From the NCBI RefSeq assembly GCF_016894345.1, contig NZ_CP069798.1, forward strand, positions 2,191,385-2,255,384: 64,000 bases of DNA, read 5' to 3'. Positions within the stretch are counted from its first letter, which is position 1. Each line of letters opens with the position of its first letter. A program made the translations under genes and the position numbers. The stretch is from Paralysiella testudinis (lineage in GTDB: Bacteria; Pseudomonadota; Gammaproteobacteria; Burkholderiales; Neisseriaceae). Below are positions 1-12,031 of the stretch, piece by piece. The notes beneath the pieces were generated by a model. That model made no database searches, was not told the origin of the DNA, and was given only the letters and a program-made list of their open reading frames with translations.

Positions 1-4
1 GCCC

Positions 5-2791
5 TCAATGCGCCTCTTCCCAATTATCTCCCACACCCACTTCCGCCAATAGCGGCACATCCATCTCTCCCACCGCCGCCATGATTTCAGGCAGCCTGTG
101 TTTTACGGTGTCTAATTCGGTTTGCGGCACTTCTAGCACCAGTTCGTCGTGCACTTGCATAATCAATTTACTCTCCAAATTATCTGAAGCCAGCCAGTGT
201 TGCACATCAATCATGGCGCGTTTAATCAAGTCGGAGGCGGTGCCTTGCATGGGGGCGTTGATGGCGGCGCGTTCGGCACCGGCGCGTTCGTTGCCGTTGC
301 TGCTGTGGATGCCGGGCAGGTATAGGCGGCGGCCGAATAGGGTTTCCACATAGCCTTGGGCTTGCGCTTGCTCTTTGGTGCGCTGCATATAGTCGGCCAC
401 GCCGGGATAGCGGGCGAAGTAGCGGTCGATAAAGTTTTTGGCAGCGAGGTTGTCGATACCCAGTGATTTGGCCAGGCCGTATTGGCCCATGCCGTAAATC
501 AGGCCGAAGTTGATGGTTTTGGCATAGCGGCGCTGCTCGCTGCTCACGGCTTCGGGGGCGATGCCGAATACTTCGGCGGCGGTGCGGCGGTGGATGTCTT
601 CGCCGTGGTTAAAGGCGTTGATTAAGGTTTGGTCGCCGCTGAGGTGCGCCATAATGCGCAATTCGATTTGCGAGTAGTCGGCCGACACCATCAGGCTACC
701 TGAAGGGGCGATAAAGGCGCGGCGCACGCGGCGGCCTTGTTCGGTACGGATGGGGATGTTTTGCAGGTTGGGGTTGTTGCTGGCCAGCCGCCCGGTGATG
801 GCCACGGCTTGGGCATAGGTGGTGTGCACGCGGCCACTGGCGGGGTTGATGAGCTGCGGCAGTTTGTCGGTATAGGTAGATTTGAGTTTGGCTAGGCTGC
901 GGTTTTGCAAAATCAGCTGCGGCAGCGGGTAGTCTAGCGCCAGCTTTTCCAGCACGGCTTCGTTGGTGGAAATGCCGCCGGAGGCGGTTTTTTTAAGGCC
1001 GTTGGTGGGGATGCCCATTTTGTCGAACAGGATTTCCTGCAATTGTTTGGGCGAATTGAGGTTAAACGGCTGCCCGGCCAATTCATAAGCCTGCTGCTCT
1101 AGGGTGATTAGTTCGCTGCCCAGCTCGTGGCTTTGCTGCGCCAGCTCGTGCTTGTCAATCAACACGCCGGTGCGCTCCATTTGAAACAGCACTTGCGCCA
1201 CCGGCAGCTCCATGTCGGTGTACATGGCCAATTGGGCGACGTCCATTTGGGCGCGCAAATGCGCTTCGATGCGCAGGGCGAAGTCGGCGTCTTGGCAGGC
1301 GTAGGTGGTAGCGTCGGCCAGTGCCACATCGGCAAACGAAATCTGCTTGGCGCCTTTGCCGCACAGGTCTTCGTATTTGATGGTATTCAAGCCCAAATGG
1401 CGTTCGGCCAATTCATCCAAGCCATGCCCCAAATGGCTTTCCACAATATAAGAAGCCAGCATGGCATCGCCGGCAATGCCGCCCAAGGTGAGCTGGTAAT
1501 TGGCCAGAATATGTTGGTCGTATTTGAGGTTTTGGCCGATTTTGGCCGGGGTTTCAGCGGCTAGGAATGGTTTCAGGCAGCCTAATACGGTGTTAAGCGG
1601 TAATTGTTCGGCCACGGCGGTGAGGCTGTGCCCCAGCGGAATATACACGGCTTCGCCGGGTGCGAAGGCGATGCTGATGCCCACCAGTTGGGCATTCATG
1701 GCGTCTAGGCTGGTGGTTTCGGTGTCAAAGCCGATGGTGTCGGCGGCGGCCAAGCGGGCGCACAGGGTGTCTAGCTCGGCTTGGGTGGTGATGGCTTGAT
1801 AGCTTAACTCGGCGGGTGCAGCGGCCGGTGCCTTGCTTTCAGGCTGCCTGAAGGCTTCGGCGGGCGGTTTGTTGTCCGCAGCAGCGGCAAATAAATCACC
1901 GCTCTGCCCTTGCTGTGCCGCTTCCGCCAGCCGGGTTTGCGCTTCTTTTAGCCAAGTGCGGAAGCCCAATTGCTGGAAATGGTGGCTCAAGGCCGCCCAG
2001 TCGGGGCTTTGGCGACGCAGATTCTCCAGCCCTTGCGGCAGCTCGGCCTGTAAATCGACATCGGTTTTCAGGGTAATCAGTTGGTAAGACAGCGGCAAAT
2101 GGCTTAAGGCTGCCTGAAGGTTTTCGCCCACTTTGCCTTTGATGTCGGCGGCGTGGGCCATAATGTTGTCTAAAGTTTGATATTCGGCCAGCCATTTTAC
2201 GGCGGTTTTGGGGCCGCATTTGTCCACGCCGGGCACGTTGTCCACCTTATCGCCAATCAGCGCCAAATAGTCGATGATTTGCTCGGGGCGCACGCCGAAT
2301 TTGCCCACCACGCCATCAATATCCAGCGTTTCGTTGGACATGGTGTTCACTAAGGTGATGTGTTCGTTGACCAATTGCGCCATGTCTTTGTCGCCGGTGG
2401 AGATCACCACTTGCAAGCCTTGTGCTTCGGCCTCGCGCGCCAGCGTGCCGATGACATCATCGGCTTCCACGCCCGGCACCGCCAGCACCGGCCAACCCAT
2501 CAGCGCCACCAATTCGGGCAACGCTGCCGCCTGCGGGCGCAAATCATCGGGCATGGGCGGGCGGTTGGCCTTGTAGGCCGGGTACAGCGCATGGCGGAAA
2601 TTATCGCCCTTGGCATCAAATATGCAGCAGGCGTAGTCGTGCGCCACATCCATGCGCAGGCGGCGCAACATATTGAGCACGCCGTACAGCGCGCCGGTGG
2701 GCATGCCGCTGGGGCTGGAAAGCTGCGCCATGGCGTGATAGGCTCGGTATAAATATGAAGAGCCGTCTACCAGCAATAAGGTTTTCTGCAT
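5..2791 (-). CDS. polA: DNA polymerase I
   Basis: DNA polymerase I fills gaps and removes RNA primers during lagging-strand maturation and excision repair. The 928-residue product has the three expected domains: a 5'-3' flap nuclease (about 1-290), a 3'-5' proofreading exonuclease (about 330-520) that keeps its FDTET metal-ligand motif near residue 355, and a family A polymerase domain with motif A (ADYSQIELR), the O-helix (KTINFGLIYG) and motif C (QVHDE). The length equals the E. coli enzyme as I remember it. The reverse-strand ATG at 2791 follows a GGAAACC ribosome site. One uptake-sequence copy (near 1843) falls in the poorly conserved linker between the two nuclease domains, where the residues it imposes are tolerated. 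The 3' end is four bases from the window edge, so the downstream neighbour is unseen. Confidence 0.98.
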   Translation of the reverse strand: MQKTLLLVDGSSYLYRAYHAMAQLSSPSGMPTGALYGVLNMLRRLRMDVAHDYACCIFDAKGDNFRHALYPAYKANRPPMPDDLRPQAAALPELVALMGWPVLAVPGVEADDVIGTLAREAEAQGLQVVISTGDKDMAQLVNEHITLVNTMSNETLDIDGVVGKFGVRPEQIIDYLALIGDKVDNVPGVDKCGPKTAVKWLAEYQTLDNIMAHAADIKGKVGENLQAALSHLPLSYQLITLKTDVDLQAELPQGLENLRRQSPDWAALSHHFQQLGFRTWLKEAQTRLAEAAQQGQSGDLFAAAADNKPPAEAFRQPESKAPAAAPAELSYQAITTQAELDTLCARLAAADTIGFDTETTSLDAMNAQLVGISIAFAPGEAVYIPLGHSLTAVAEQLPLNTVLGCLKPFLAAETPAKIGQNLKYDQHILANYQLTLGGIAGDAMLASYIVESHLGHGLDELAERHLGLNTIKYEDLCGKGAKQISFADVALADATTYACQDADFALRIEAHLRAQMDVAQLAMYTDMELPVAQVLFQMERTGVLIDKHELAQQSHELGSELITLEQQAYELAGQPFNLNSPKQLQEILFDKMGIPTNGLKKTASGGISTNEAVLEKLALDYPLPQLILQNRSLAKLKSTYTDKLPQLINPASGRVHTTYAQAVAITGRLASNNPNLQNIPIRTEQGRRVRRAFIAPSGSLMVSADYSQIELRIMAHLSGDQTLINAFNHGEDIHRRTAAEVFGIAPEAVSSEQRRYAKTINFGLIYGMGQYGLAKSLGIDNLAAKNFIDRYFARYPGVADYMQRTKEQAQAQGYVETLFGRRLYLPGIHSSNGNERAGAERAAINAPMQGTASDLIKRAMIDVQHWLASDNLESKLIMQVHDELVLEVPQTELDTVKHRLPEIMAAVGEMDVPLLAEVGVGDNWEEAH

Positions 2792-2890
2792 GGTGGTTTC
2801 CTGCGGCTGCCGGTGTTTTCAGGCAGCCTTTAATGTGAAAATAATGTGGGCGCAGCCTATGGCTGCACCTGAATAAAGAAAGGTTGGCCG

Positions 2891-3628
2891 ATGTCTTTAT
2901 CCACCAAACTCCCCGAGCCGATGCTCACCGACGAAGCTTTGCTGAATGTGCGTGCGCGCGAGTCATACCATTTGCTTAAAATCATGTCCGAATTTGTGGA
3001 AGCGGGCGAAGATTTGCGCGCCATCCAGCCGGCGGTAAGCATTTACGGCAGCGCACGCACGCCGGTGGATCACCCGATGTATGCGCTATGCGAGCAGCTT
3101 TCGCGCCAGCTTTCTGATGCCGGATTTTCGGTGATTTCCGGTGGCGGCCCCGGCATTATGGAAGCGGCCAACAAAGGCGCATTTTACGGCAAAAGCCCGG
3201 CGGTAGGGCTGAACATTGTGCTACCGCACGAGCAAAACCCCAATCCGTATCAGGATTTGTCGGTAAAGTTCAACCACTTTTTCCCGCGCAAGGTGATGTT
3301 TGTAAAACACGCCATTGCCTATGTAGTGCTGCCCGGCGGCTTTGGCACGCTGGACGAATTGTTTGAAAGCCTTACTTTGGTGCAAACCGGCAAAACACCG
3401 AACCGGCCGATTATTCTGGTGGGGCAAAGCTTTTGGGCTGGCTTACTCGATTGGCTGCACGAGCAATTACTGGGCAACGGCTATATCGGCGCGGCAGACA
3501 TGGATTTAATCCAAATCATCGACGAGCCGGAAGCCATTGTGCGCTGCGTGTTTGAGCACTACGAGCGCTGCGGCACCGGCTTATGCGTACCGGGCAATGG
3601 CGACAATAGCTGGATTTTGAGCTTGTAG
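2891..3628 (+). CDS. LOG-family (TIGR00730) nucleotide phosphoribohydrolase
   Basis: A 245-residue Rossmann-fold protein of the LOG ('lonely guy') family. Members cleave nucleoside 5'-monophosphates such as AMP or cytokinin ribotides to base plus ribose 5-phosphate. The two signature motifs are present: SGGGPGIMEAANKGA near residue 85 and PGGFGTLDE near residue 150. The latter carries the catalytic Glu and the phosphate-binding glycines. The ATG follows AAAGAAAGG at a good distance. It is transcribed divergently from polA, with 99 bases between starts, and ends at a convergent uptake-sequence hairpin shared with cbpM. The family is certain. The physiological substrate in this bacterium is not shown by sequence. 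Confidence 0.9.
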   Translation: MSLSTKLPEPMLTDEALLNVRARESYHLLKIMSEFVEAGEDLRAIQPAVSIYGSARTPVDHPMYALCEQLSRQLSDAGFSVISGGGPGIMEAANKGAFYGKSPAVGLNIVLPHEQNPNPYQDLSVKFNHFFPRKVMFVKHAIAYVVLPGGFGTLDELFESLTLVQTGKTPNRPIILVGQSFWAGLLDWLHEQLLGNGYIGAADMDLIQIIDEPEAIVRCVFEHYERCGTGLCVPGNGDNSWILSL

Positions 3629-3662
3629 TGATTTGCGGCATTTTATCCGGCATTAAAACATT

Positions 3663-3700
3663 TTCAGGCAGCCTTGGAATGAATACCAAGGCTGCCTGAA
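3663..3700. terminator. Uptake-sequence inverted pair, bidirectional terminator
   Basis: TTCAGGCAGCCTTGG and its reverse complement are separated by 8 bases between two convergent genes (LOG protein and cbpM). The stem extends three bases beyond the 12-base uptake sequence. Confidence 0.75.
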
Positions 3701-3718
3701 AGTATTTCAACCCTAAAT

Positions 3719-4006
3719 TTAATCTTGCTTTAATGCCGTCGGATGTTGTCGGCGCAAAGTTTCCAGTTCATCCAGTAATTGCAGAATCAGCGCCGTGGCG
3801 GCGGCACTGGCATCAAAATCACGGTGGATGCGCCCGGCGCGGCGGATGCGTGCCAAATGCAGGCTGCTGTAACGCGCTTGTGCCGGGCTGCCGTTGATGC
3901 TGATCACTTCTTCTTCAATCAGCTGCACCACCCAGTCGGCACCGCCGCCGCAGGCGCGCACCAGCTCGTCAAAACTCAGGTCAATGTCGGTATAAGTTTG
4001 TGTCAT
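3719..4006 (-). CDS. cbpM: Chaperone modulator CbpM
   Basis: A 95-residue protein of the MerR-like CbpM family. In enterobacteria CbpM binds the J domain of CbpA and inhibits its co-chaperone and DNA-binding activities. The N-terminal half fits the family's helix-turn-helix region (EEVISINGSPAQARYSSLHL), followed by a helical segment (ILQLLDELETLRRQ). It lies 11 bases downstream of cbpA on the same strand, the usual two-gene arrangement, so the two are almost certainly co-transcribed and the modulator is made with its target. It is short and poorly conserved, so the call rests on both the sequence pattern and its neighbour. Confidence 0.85.
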   Translation of the reverse strand: MTQTYTDIDLSFDELVRACGGGADWVVQLIEEEVISINGSPAQARYSSLHLARIRRAGRIHRDFDASAAATALILQLLDELETLRRQHPTALKQD

Positions 4007-4017
4007 TTTGTTTGTCC

Positions 4018-4995
4018 TTATGCTTGAGTGCCCGGGTTAAAGCCGGCATAGTGCGCCGAGAGCGCCTGCCAGGCAGCCTTGTCGGCGTCGGTGTGGCAGC
4101 CGGGCAAAACCATGCTCAATACGAGGTATAAATCACCCGCCTCTTTAGCCGGAATACCGCGGCCTTTAAGGCGGATTTTCTGGCCGGCACGGCTATTAGC
4201 AGGCAGGTTTACCGCCAACATGCCGTTGGGTGTGGCCACATTGATTTTTTCGCCCAAAGCTGCCTGCCACGGGGCTACCTGAACGGTTTGGTAAACGTCT
4301 TTGCGGTTTTCCACATGCAGGTGTTCATCGGCATGAAAGCGGATTTTCAAATACAAATCCCCTGCCTCACCGCCGTTAAAACCGGGCAAGCCTTGTTTGG
4401 CCAGGCGGATTTGCTGGCCTTCGCTAATGCCTTTGGGAATTTTCACATTCAGGGTTTTGCGGGTGTAACTCATGCGCCCTTGTTCGTCTAGCGTGGGCAT
4501 GTCTAGGCTTAAGCTGCGTTCGGCACCGTGATAGGCCGCGCTGATGTCGATGCTCAGCTCGGCATGTTGATCTTCGCCTGCCATCGGCCCGCTGGCCGGG
4601 CGCTCGTAAGCGCCGCGCGCACTGCTGCCAAAAGCAGAGAAAATATCGTCAAAGCGGAAGTCGCCGCTGCCAAACGGCCCTTGCTGGCCGAAATGCTCAT
4701 GGCGAAACGGCTGGCCGTTATCATAGCCGCCATAATCATAGCCTTGCGGCCCATGACCTTGCTGTTGCGCATGGGCGTAAGGATTGTCGAGCATGGCGTT
4801 GTATTCGGCGCGCTTTTCTTCGTCTTTTAGCGTGTTGTAGGCCAGATTAAGCTGGCTGGTTTTTTCATCGGCATCCGGGTCGGTGCTTACATCGGGGTGA
4901 TATTGGCGCACCAGCTTGCGGTAGGCTTTTTTAATGTCGGCGGCACTGGCGCTTCTGTCTACCCCCAGCACCTCGTAATAATTGGGTTGCGTCAT
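4018..4995 (-). CDS. cbpA: Curved-DNA-binding J-domain co-chaperone CbpA
   Basis: A DnaJ-class co-chaperone that stimulates DnaK ATPase. CbpA can also bind curved DNA. The 325 residues begin with a J domain holding the essential HPD tripeptide (QYHPDVS, about residue 33), then a Gly/Phe/Gln-rich linker (about 75-125), then the two C-terminal beta-sandwich substrate-binding domains. There is no CxxCxGxG zinc-finger block, which separates CbpA from DnaJ itself. The ATG at 4995 follows AAGGAATATCC on the reverse strand. It is the first gene of a cbpA-cbpM pair. The upstream 570 bases are shared with the divergent aceE operon. Confidence 0.93.
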   Translation of the reverse strand: MTQPNYYEVLGVDRSASAADIKKAYRKLVRQYHPDVSTDPDADEKTSQLNLAYNTLKDEEKRAEYNAMLDNPYAHAQQQGHGPQGYDYGGYDNGQPFRHEHFGQQGPFGSGDFRFDDIFSAFGSSARGAYERPASGPMAGEDQHAELSIDISAAYHGAERSLSLDMPTLDEQGRMSYTRKTLNVKIPKGISEGQQIRLAKQGLPGFNGGEAGDLYLKIRFHADEHLHVENRKDVYQTVQVAPWQAALGEKINVATPNGMLAVNLPANSRAGQKIRLKGRGIPAKEAGDLYLVLSMVLPGCHTDADKAAWQALSAHYAGFNPGTQA

Positions 4996-5576
4996 GGATA
5001 TTCCTTATCTTGTGGCTCATCAATTGGCAGTAGCCATGATGAGATTTGCGGTTTTAAATTTTACACTTCCAGATGGTAGCCATACGGCAAAATTTAAAGG
5101 GCTGGGCTGCCTGAAAAACAATAAAAAACCTATCGCCCTTCTAAACATCTGTTTTTGCCGTTCAGGCAGCCTTTCTTAATACAACTTTACATTAAATTTT
5201 GATTAACCAAATAAACTCAGCCGTACTCGGTTTATGTTTGTTTTTATTCCAAAATAAGCCATATATTTTCTTTTTTGTTGCATTTTGTTGTTAGTAGAAA
5301 ATAAAACGCGCCGCCATGTGCGGAAAATCACCGTGTATTTGCTCAAAAAAACATTGCCCTTTGCTGGCTAGACTGGTACGATTTACACATAAATACAGTA
5401 TGTTGCAGTGCAATATAACGCCTTACTTATTCGGCACTGCCGGAATTTACCGCTATCAGCCTGAATTATTTTGCATTTTTTGTTTTGATGACACCGTATT
5501 TTGTTGTAAAACGAAAATATACCGCTGTTGGCTCAACCGTGTTTGATTCAATTTACCGTAGAAAAGGATGATCACC
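4996..5576. other. 580-base intergenic region between cbpA and aceE
   Basis: This stretch holds no convincing gene. It is AT-rich compared with its flanks and must contain the divergent promoters of cbpA and aceE. One near-perfect uptake sequence (GGGCTGCCTGAA) lies near 5105, and a perfect reverse copy lies at about 5161-5172. They could pair as a long-loop hairpin. Short open frames here (for example 5316-5546) look like chance frames: odd composition, no ribosome site and no recognisable motif. Confidence 0.6.
5485..5512 (+). promoter_or_regulatory. Candidate aceE promoter
   Basis: TTGATG (5485-5490) and TAAAAC (5507-5512) are separated by 16 bases, about 65 bases before the aceE start. 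This is a weak match chosen by position. A 5' end map would decide. Confidence 0.3.
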
Positions 5577-8246
<2,670 letters not shown>

Positions 8247-8251
8247 GGCCG

Positions 8252-8286
8252 TTCAGGCAGCCTGACCAAACCACAGGCTGCCTGAA
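8252..8286. terminator. Uptake-sequence inverted pair between aceE and aceF
   Basis: TTCAGGCAGCCTG and CAGGCTGCCTGAA are separated by 9 bases, directly after the aceE stop. There is no strong T-run, so inside this operon it may act as a partial terminator or mRNA-stabilising stem. A third, imperfect uptake copy follows near 8312. Confidence 0.6.
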
Positions 8287-8349
8287 AGTATTTAAAGACG
8301 CGAACACCATGCAGGCTGCCTAAAACAACCTGCCAAAAAGGACAGAGCG

Positions 8350-9981
8350 ATGAGTCAGATCGTAGAAATCAAAGTACCGGACATCGGCGGTCATACCGAT
8401 GTGGATGTGATTGATGTGGCGGTAAAAGCGGGCGACACCGTGGCCGTAGACGACACCTTAATCACCTTAGAAACCGACAAAGCCACCATGGACGTACCGG
8501 CAGACACCGCCGGGGTGGTGAAAGAAGTTAAAGTAAGCGTGGGCAGCAAAGTATCCGAAGGCAGCGTAATTGTGCTGGTGGAAAGTGCTGCTGCGGCCGC
8601 CACAGCGGCACCCGCCGCTGAAGCCGCAGAGCCTGCGCCCGCCACCGCCGCCGAGCCCGCACCCGCAAGCGGCAGCAGCAGCGTACAGATTGCCGTGCCC
8701 GATATCGGCGGCCACGACAATGTGGATGTGATTGCGGTGGAAATCAAAGTGGGCGATACCGTAGCGGTAGACGACACCTTGATTACACTGGAAACCGACA
8801 AAGCCACCATGGACGTGCCCGCCACCGCCGCCGGCACCGTTACCGCCGTACACATCAAAGTGGGCGACAAAGTATCCGAAGGCAGCCTGATGGTAGATGT
8901 GGCCGCTAGTGGTGCTGCTGCTACCGCGCCCGCCGTACCGGCTGCCGCCAGCAATACCCCCGCTCCAGCCCCGGCGGCACCTGCTGCCGCACCGGCGCCC
9001 GCTGCGACCAGTAGCGCTACACCGCATGCGCCTTTCGGCGCCACCCCGATTAACGAACAAAGCTTTGCCAAAGCCCATGCCGGTCCGTCTACCCGCAAGC
9101 TGGCGCGTGAGCTGGGCGTGGATTTGGGCCAAGTATCCGGCTCCGGCCGCAAAGGCCGCATCACCGGTGAAGACGTTAAAGCCTTTGTGAAGAGCGTGAT
9201 GCAAAAAGGCGCCAGCGCCGGTGCCGCCGCAGCTTCTTTGGGCGGCGGGCTGGACTTGCTGCCATGGCCAAAAGTGGATTTTGCCAAATTCGGTGAAATC
9301 GAAATTAAAGAGCGCACCCGCATCCAGAAAATTTCCGGCCAAAACCTGGCGCGCAACTGGGTGATGATTCCGCATGTAACGCATCAGCTTGATGCCGACA
9401 TGACCGATTTGGAAGAATTCCGCAAACAACTCAACAAAGAATGGGAGCGCGAAGGCGTTAAAATGTCGCCCTTGGCCTTTATCATCAAGGCCAGCGTGAA
9501 AGCTTTGCAGCAATTCCCCGAATTCAATTCCTCGCTGGATGGCGACAATTTGGTGTTGAAAAAATACTTCCACATCGGCTTTGCCGCCGACACTCCCAAC
9601 GGCTTGGTGGTGCCGGTGATTAAAGACGTGGACAAAAAAGGCCTCAAACAAATCAGCATCGAATTGGGCGAATTGAGCAAAAAAGCCCGCGAAGGCAAAC
9701 TCAAACCGCAAGAAATGCAAGGCGCCTGCTTCACCATTTCCAGCTTGGGCGGCATTGGCGGCACCGGCTTCACCCCGATTGTGAATGCGCCGGAAGTGGC
9801 CATTCTGGGCGTGTGTAAATCGCAAATCAAACCGGTGTGGAACGGCAAAGAATTTGCCCCGCGCCTGATGTGCCCGCTGAGCCTATCGTTCGACCACCGC
9901 GTGATCGACGGCGCCGCCGGTATGCGCTTTGCCGTTTACCTAGCCGACTTACTGGCCGATTTACGCCGTATGGTGGTGTAA
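8350..9981 (+). CDS. aceF: Dihydrolipoyl acetyltransferase (pyruvate dehydrogenase E2)
   Basis: E2 forms the core of the pyruvate dehydrogenase complex and makes acetyl-CoA. The 543 residues contain two N-terminal lipoyl domains, each with the lipoylation motif ETDKATMDV (modified Lys near residues 44 and 151). They are joined by Ala/Pro-rich swinging linkers. A peripheral-subunit-binding domain follows (STRKLARELGVDL, about 250-285). The C-terminal catalytic domain ends in the active-site motif SFDHRVIDGAAG. The ATG follows AAAAAGGACAGAG. It sits between aceE and lpdA on the same strand, and the three genes form the operon. The two lipoyl domains are nearly identical in DNA around the lipoyl lysine, as is the one in lpdA. 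Confidence 0.97.
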   Translation: MSQIVEIKVPDIGGHTDVDVIDVAVKAGDTVAVDDTLITLETDKATMDVPADTAGVVKEVKVSVGSKVSEGSVIVLVESAAAAATAAPAAEAAEPAPATAAEPAPASGSSSVQIAVPDIGGHDNVDVIAVEIKVGDTVAVDDTLITLETDKATMDVPATAAGTVTAVHIKVGDKVSEGSLMVDVAASGAAATAPAVPAAASNTPAPAPAAPAAAPAPAATSSATPHAPFGATPINEQSFAKAHAGPSTRKLARELGVDLGQVSGSGRKGRITGEDVKAFVKSVMQKGASAGAAAASLGGGLDLLPWPKVDFAKFGEIEIKERTRIQKISGQNLARNWVMIPHVTHQLDADMTDLEEFRKQLNKEWEREGVKMSPLAFIIKASVKALQQFPEFNSSLDGDNLVLKKYFHIGFAADTPNGLVVPVIKDVDKKGLKQISIELGELSKKAREGKLKPQEMQGACFTISSLGGIGGTGFTPIVNAPEVAILGVCKSQIKPVWNGKEFAPRLMCPLSLSFDHRVIDGAAGMRFAVYLADLLADLRRMVV

Positions 9982-9990
9982 AGCTGTGCG

Positions 9991-10029
9991 AGGCTGCCTG
10001 AAAGTAATAAACAATCTTTCAGGCAGCCT
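9991..10029. terminator. Uptake-sequence inverted pair between aceF and lpdA
   Basis: AGGCTGCCTGAAAG and CTTTCAGGCAGCCT are separated by 11 bases, 9 bases after aceF and 25 before lpdA. There is no T-run, so it is more likely an intra-operon stem than a full stop. Confidence 0.6.
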
Positions 10030-10053
10030 CAAATCCTATTGAGAGGTGACAGA

Positions 10054-11832
10054 ATGAGCTTAATCGAATTAAAAGTACCCGATATCGGCGGCCATGAAAA
10101 TGTGGACATCATTGCCGTAGATATCAAAGTTGGCGACAGCGTGGCCGTAGAAGACACGCTGATTACACTGGAAACCGACAAGGCCACCATGGATGTGCCC
10201 GCCGAAGTGGCCGGGGTGATTAAAGAAGTGCGGGTAAAAGTGGGCGATAAAATTTCCGAAGGCGGCGTGATTGCGGTGGTAGAAGCCGCAACGGCCGCTG
10301 CCGAAGCGCCCAAAGCCGAAGCAGCTGCGCCAGCACCCACCACACCGGCACCGCAAGCGGCAGTTGCACCGCAAGCCGCCAATTTCTCCGGCAATGCCGA
10401 TGCCGAATACGATGTGGTGGTGTTGGGTGGCGGCCCCGGCGGCTATTCTGCTGCCTTTGCCGCCGCCGATCAAGGCCTGAAAGCCGCCATTGTGGAGCGC
10501 TACGCCACCTTGGGCGGCGTGTGTCTGAATGTGGGCTGTATCCCTTCTAAAGCCCTGCTGCACAATGCCGCCGTGGTAGACGAAGTGAAACACCTAGCCG
10601 CCAACGGCATTAAATACCCCGAACCAGAAATCGACATCGACCTTTTGCGCGGCTACAAAGACAAAGTGATTGCCAAAATGACCGGCGGCTTGGCCGGCAT
10701 GGCCAAAGCCCGCAAAGTGGACATTATCCGCGGCAACGGCCAATTTGTGGGTGCCAACCACCTGCAAGTGGCGCTCACTCAAGGCAACGGCAGCGAAGAA
10801 AGCGGCGAGCAAAAAACCATTGCCTTTAAAAACGCCATCATCGCCGCCGGCAGCCGCGTGTTGCATTTGCCGTTTATCCCGCAAGACCCGCGCATTGTCG
10901 ACTCCACCGGCGCACTGGAGCTGAAATTTGTGCCCGAGAAAATGCTGATTATCGGCGGCGGCATTATCGGCCTAGAAATGGGCACCGTATACAGCACCTT
11001 AGGCGCGCGCCTAGATGTGGTGGAAATGATGGACGGCCTGATGCAAGGCGCCGACCGCGATATGGTGAAAATCTGGCAAAAGATGAACGAGCACCGTTTC
11101 GACAACATCATGCTCAACACCAAAACCGTGGCCGTAGAAGCGCGTGACGACGGCATTTACGTCACCTTCGAGGGCAGCAAAGCGCCGGCCGAGCCCGTGC
11201 GCTACGATATGGTGCTGGTGGCCGCCGGGCGTGCACCCAACGGCAAGCTGATTGGCGCCGAAAACGCCGGTGTGGCGGTGAGCGAACGCGGCTTTATCGA
11301 AGTTGACAAACAAATGCGCACCAATGTGCCGCACATCTATGCCATCGGCGATATTGTCGGCCAGCCGATGCTGGCGCACAAAGCCGTGCACGAAGGCCAT
11401 GTGGCCGCCGAAAACTGCGCCGGACACAAAGCCTATTTCGACGCACGGGTGATTCCGGGCGTGGCCTATACCGACCCTGAAGTGGCGTGGGTGGGCGTAA
11501 CCGAAGAGCAGGCCAAGCGCGATGGCATCAACATCACCAAATCGGTGTTCCCTTGGGCTGCTTCCGGCCGCGCCGTGGCCAATGGCCGCAGCGAAGGCGC
11601 TACCAAGTTGATTTTTGATGCCGCTTCCGGCCAAATCATCGGCGGCGCCATTGTGGGCACCAATGCGGGCGATATGATAGGCGAAATCTGCCTGGCCATC
11701 GAAATGGGCTGCGATGCCGAAGACATCGGCCGCACCATCCACCCGCACCCCACTCTGGGCGAAAGCATCGGCATGGCCGCCGAAGTGGCCATGGGCGTGT
11801 GCACCGACTTGCCGCCGCAACGGAAAAAATAA
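10054..11832 (+). CDS. lpdA: Dihydrolipoyl dehydrogenase with N-terminal lipoyl domain (P64k-type E3)
   Basis: E3 reoxidises dihydrolipoamide on E2 using FAD and NAD. The product is 592 residues from the ATG at 10054, chosen over the upstream TTG frame because GAGAGGTGAC sits just before it. Residues 1-80 are a lipoyl domain (ETDKATMDV, Lys near 43). An Ala/Pro linker follows (about 85-115). The flavoprotein disulfide reductase then begins with the FAD motif GGGPGGYSAA and the redox-active pair in CLNVGCIPSK. The NAD-binding motif is GGGIIGLEMG, and the C-terminal HPHPTLGE carries the catalytic His-Glu. A lipoyl domain fused to E3 is the arrangement known from the neisserial P64k protein. It is last in the aceE-aceF-lpdA operon and is followed by a strong terminator. 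Confidence 0.97.
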   Translation: MSLIELKVPDIGGHENVDIIAVDIKVGDSVAVEDTLITLETDKATMDVPAEVAGVIKEVRVKVGDKISEGGVIAVVEAATAAAEAPKAEAAAPAPTTPAPQAAVAPQAANFSGNADAEYDVVVLGGGPGGYSAAFAAADQGLKAAIVERYATLGGVCLNVGCIPSKALLHNAAVVDEVKHLAANGIKYPEPEIDIDLLRGYKDKVIAKMTGGLAGMAKARKVDIIRGNGQFVGANHLQVALTQGNGSEESGEQKTIAFKNAIIAAGSRVLHLPFIPQDPRIVDSTGALELKFVPEKMLIIGGGIIGLEMGTVYSTLGARLDVVEMMDGLMQGADRDMVKIWQKMNEHRFDNIMLNTKTVAVEARDDGIYVTFEGSKAPAEPVRYDMVLVAAGRAPNGKLIGAENAGVAVSERGFIEVDKQMRTNVPHIYAIGDIVGQPMLAHKAVHEGHVAAENCAGHKAYFDARVIPGVAYTDPEVAWVGVTEEQAKRDGINITKSVFPWAASGRAVANGRSEGATKLIFDAASGQIIGGAIVGTNAGDMIGEICLAIEMGCDAEDIGRTIHPHPTLGESIGMAAEVAMGVCTDLPPQRKK

Positions 11833-11849
11833 ACCGCTGCACCGCAATT

Positions 11850-11895
11850 AAAGGCTGCCTGAAACTGGTTTTAATCGGTTTCAGGCAGCCTTTTT
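11850..11895 (+). terminator. Terminator of the pdh operon (uptake-sequence pair)
   Basis: AAAGGCTGCCTGAAAC and its reverse complement have a 12-base loop and are followed by TTTTT. This is a good Rho-independent terminator 17 bases after lpdA. Confidence 0.85.
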
Positions 11896-12031
11896 ATCTA
11901 TAATACAAAAACCTAAATCAGCGACATGGTTAAAAATATTTAACCCAGCCACTTTACCCTTGTGCTAAAACCACAGCAACCCCATATACTCGGCTATGCG
12001 AGCCACTGCTGCCCTTAATATGGAGATTTCC

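Noticed and set aside
5316..5546. A 76-codon Cys-rich frame in the cbpA-aceE gap
   Set aside because: No ribosome site and chance-like composition. It overlaps the region where the aceE promoter must be.
8467..9825. A 452-codon reverse-strand frame (and a 321-codon one at 8391-9356)
   Set aside because: Shadows of aceF. The repeated pattern mirrors the two lipoyl domains and Ala/Pro linkers of the real gene.
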